Of a stretch of 43,374 nucleotides of DNA, positions 43,043 through 43,374 are shown piece after piece. The notes below the pieces were generated by a model, which ran no database searches, had not been told where the DNA came from, and saw only the letters and a list, made by a program, of their open reading frames with translations. Source of the DNA: Vibrio sp. 99-8-1. Its GTDB lineage: Bacteria > Pseudomonadota > Gammaproteobacteria > Enterobacterales > Vibrionaceae. The number at the start of each line of letters is the position of its first letter. Within the stretch, counting starts at the first letter, position 1. Both the position numbers and the translations under genes were made by a program. The DNA lies in contig NZ_VTXE01000040.1 in the NCBI RefSeq assembly GCF_013114595.1, forward strand, positions 1-43,374, read 5' to 3'.

Positions 43043-43070
43043 AAAAAAGCCCGACCATTTCTGATCGGGC
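43043..43070 (-). terminator. Repeat-borne terminator copy 2
   Basis: GCCCGA (43049-43054) / TCGGGC (43065-43070), the same hairpin as at 42742, with an A run on the left. Confidence 0.75.
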
Positions 43071-43088
43071 TTTCTACTTAAAGAAATT

Positions 43089-43166
43089 TGGAGCGACACA
43101 CGAGGTTCCCTTCTCTTGAACATAAGGCGTGACCTCAACCTTGGCAAGGTTGCGCTCTACCAACTG
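43089..43166 (-). pseudogene. tRNA-Gly pseudogene 2
   Basis: Same structure as pseudogene 1: acceptor 5' strand absent and the same 19-bp replacement in the T arm, but with an unchanged D loop, anticodon arm and CCA end. The shared T-arm replacement shows that the two arose by duplication from one already damaged copy. Confidence 0.87.
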
Positions 43167-43232
43167 GATGAGTTCTAGATATGATTCCTACACTTTCTCA
43201 GCGAGAGAAATGAAGCTTGATGGAGCAAATGT

Positions 43233-43260
43233 AAAAAAGCCCGACCATTTCTGATCGGGC
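43233..43260 (-). terminator. Terminator behind tRNA-Gly (copy 3)
   Basis: GCCCGA (43239-43244) / TCGGGC (43255-43260) with an A run at 43233-43238. It begins 10 bases beyond the 3' end of the intact tRNA-Gly and is its likely terminator. Confidence 0.82.
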
Positions 43261-43270
43261 TTCATTAATT

Positions 43271-43346
43271 TGGAGCGACACACGAGGTTCGAACTCGTGA
43301 CCTCAACCTTGGCAAGGTTGCGCTCTACCAACTGAGCTAGTGTCGC
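43271..43346 (-). tRNA. tRNA-Gly(GCC)
   Basis: A complete 76-nt cloverleaf on the minus strand: acceptor GCGACAC/GTGTCGC, D arm AGCTCAGTTGGTAGAGC, anticodon loop TTGCCAA (GCC), T arm with GAGTTCGAACCTC, discriminator T and encoded CCA. It matches the glyW type. The 28 bases upstream to the window edge are too short to place a promoter. Confidence 0.96.
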
Positions 43347-43374
43347 ATGCTACATTCAGCGAACGTAGACTTAA

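Larger units (their letters stand above)
42571..43260 (-). repeat. Tandem ~300-bp repeat units between broken tRNA-Gly copies
   Basis: Three units begin GATGAGTTCTAGATATGATT at 42571, 42873 and 43167 (periods 302 and 294 bp). The first two are nearly identical for about 190 bp and carry the hairpin AAATGGGC/GCCCATTT (42637-42657, 42939-42959) and a terminator. The third has lost about 130 bp from its middle, going from AAATGT directly to the terminator run. Between units lie tRNA-Gly pseudogenes. Short reading frames across the units are probably not real genes. Confidence 0.85.

Noticed and set aside
42547..43260. Repeat array as a CRISPR locus
   Set aside because: Units are about 300 bp, tRNA-derived and carry no short repeat-spacer periodicity; no cas gene is present.

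Overview
The window reads as chromosomal DNA of a marine gammaproteobacterium, most likely a Vibrio or close relative. The evidence is a DsbA of Vibrio type, a complete LiuR-type branched-chain amino acid regulon, a TorYZ respiratory pair, and gammaproteobacterial Leu/Cys/Gly tRNAs. The genus is an inference from protein resemblance; no search was run.

Left end (1-5.7 kb): tRNA-Leu (cut by the window edge) and tRNA-Cys on the minus strand, a small exported Cys-rich protein, dsbA, a PhoD-like metallophosphatase, a Bor-like lipoprotein, and a divergent MarR regulator / siderophore-interacting reductase pair separated by two copies of a palindromic operator.

Centre (5.8-33.6 kb): a catabolic superblock for branched-chain acyl-CoAs. 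A leftward seven-gene operon (thiolase, mmsA, acyl-CoA dehydrogenase, enoyl-CoA hydratase, 3-hydroxyisobutyryl-CoA hydrolase, mmsB, SDR) serves valine and isoleucine. It is divergent from liuRABCDE for leucine (isovaleryl-CoA to acetoacetate plus acetyl-CoA). A leftward operon then encodes a LIV-type ABC transporter with two AMP-forming CoA ligases. Finally ETF-QO and etfBA are divergently transcribed and carry acyl-CoA dehydrogenase electrons to the quinone pool. The same 16-bp LiuR-like palindrome lies at or over the -35 region of the valine/isoleucine operon, the ABC operon, ETF-QO and etfBA, and a weaker version precedes liuR. The whole block therefore looks like one regulon.

33.8-39.5 kb: torY-torZ (pentahaem cytochrome c and Tat-exported molybdoenzyme) for anaerobic respiration of TMAO or other S-/N-oxides, then a divergent alpha/beta hydrolase / LysR pair.

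Right end (39.6-43.37 kb): an accessory segment with no integrase in view. It holds a phage-satellite-like leader (promoter, about 80-nt hairpin RNA ending at an intrinsic terminator, an Ash-like mini reading frame, then a 79-aa protein gene), a two-gene RloA/RloB (AbiL-like) putative anti-phage system, and a tandem array of about 300-bp units. Each unit carries a broken tRNA-Gly and a terminator, and the array ends at an intact tRNA-Gly(GCC). The segment next to tRNA-Gly is the most unusual part of the window. The intact tRNA-Gly lies 43 kb from tRNA-Cys/tRNA-Leu, genes that form a single glyW-cysT-leuZ operon in E. coli.
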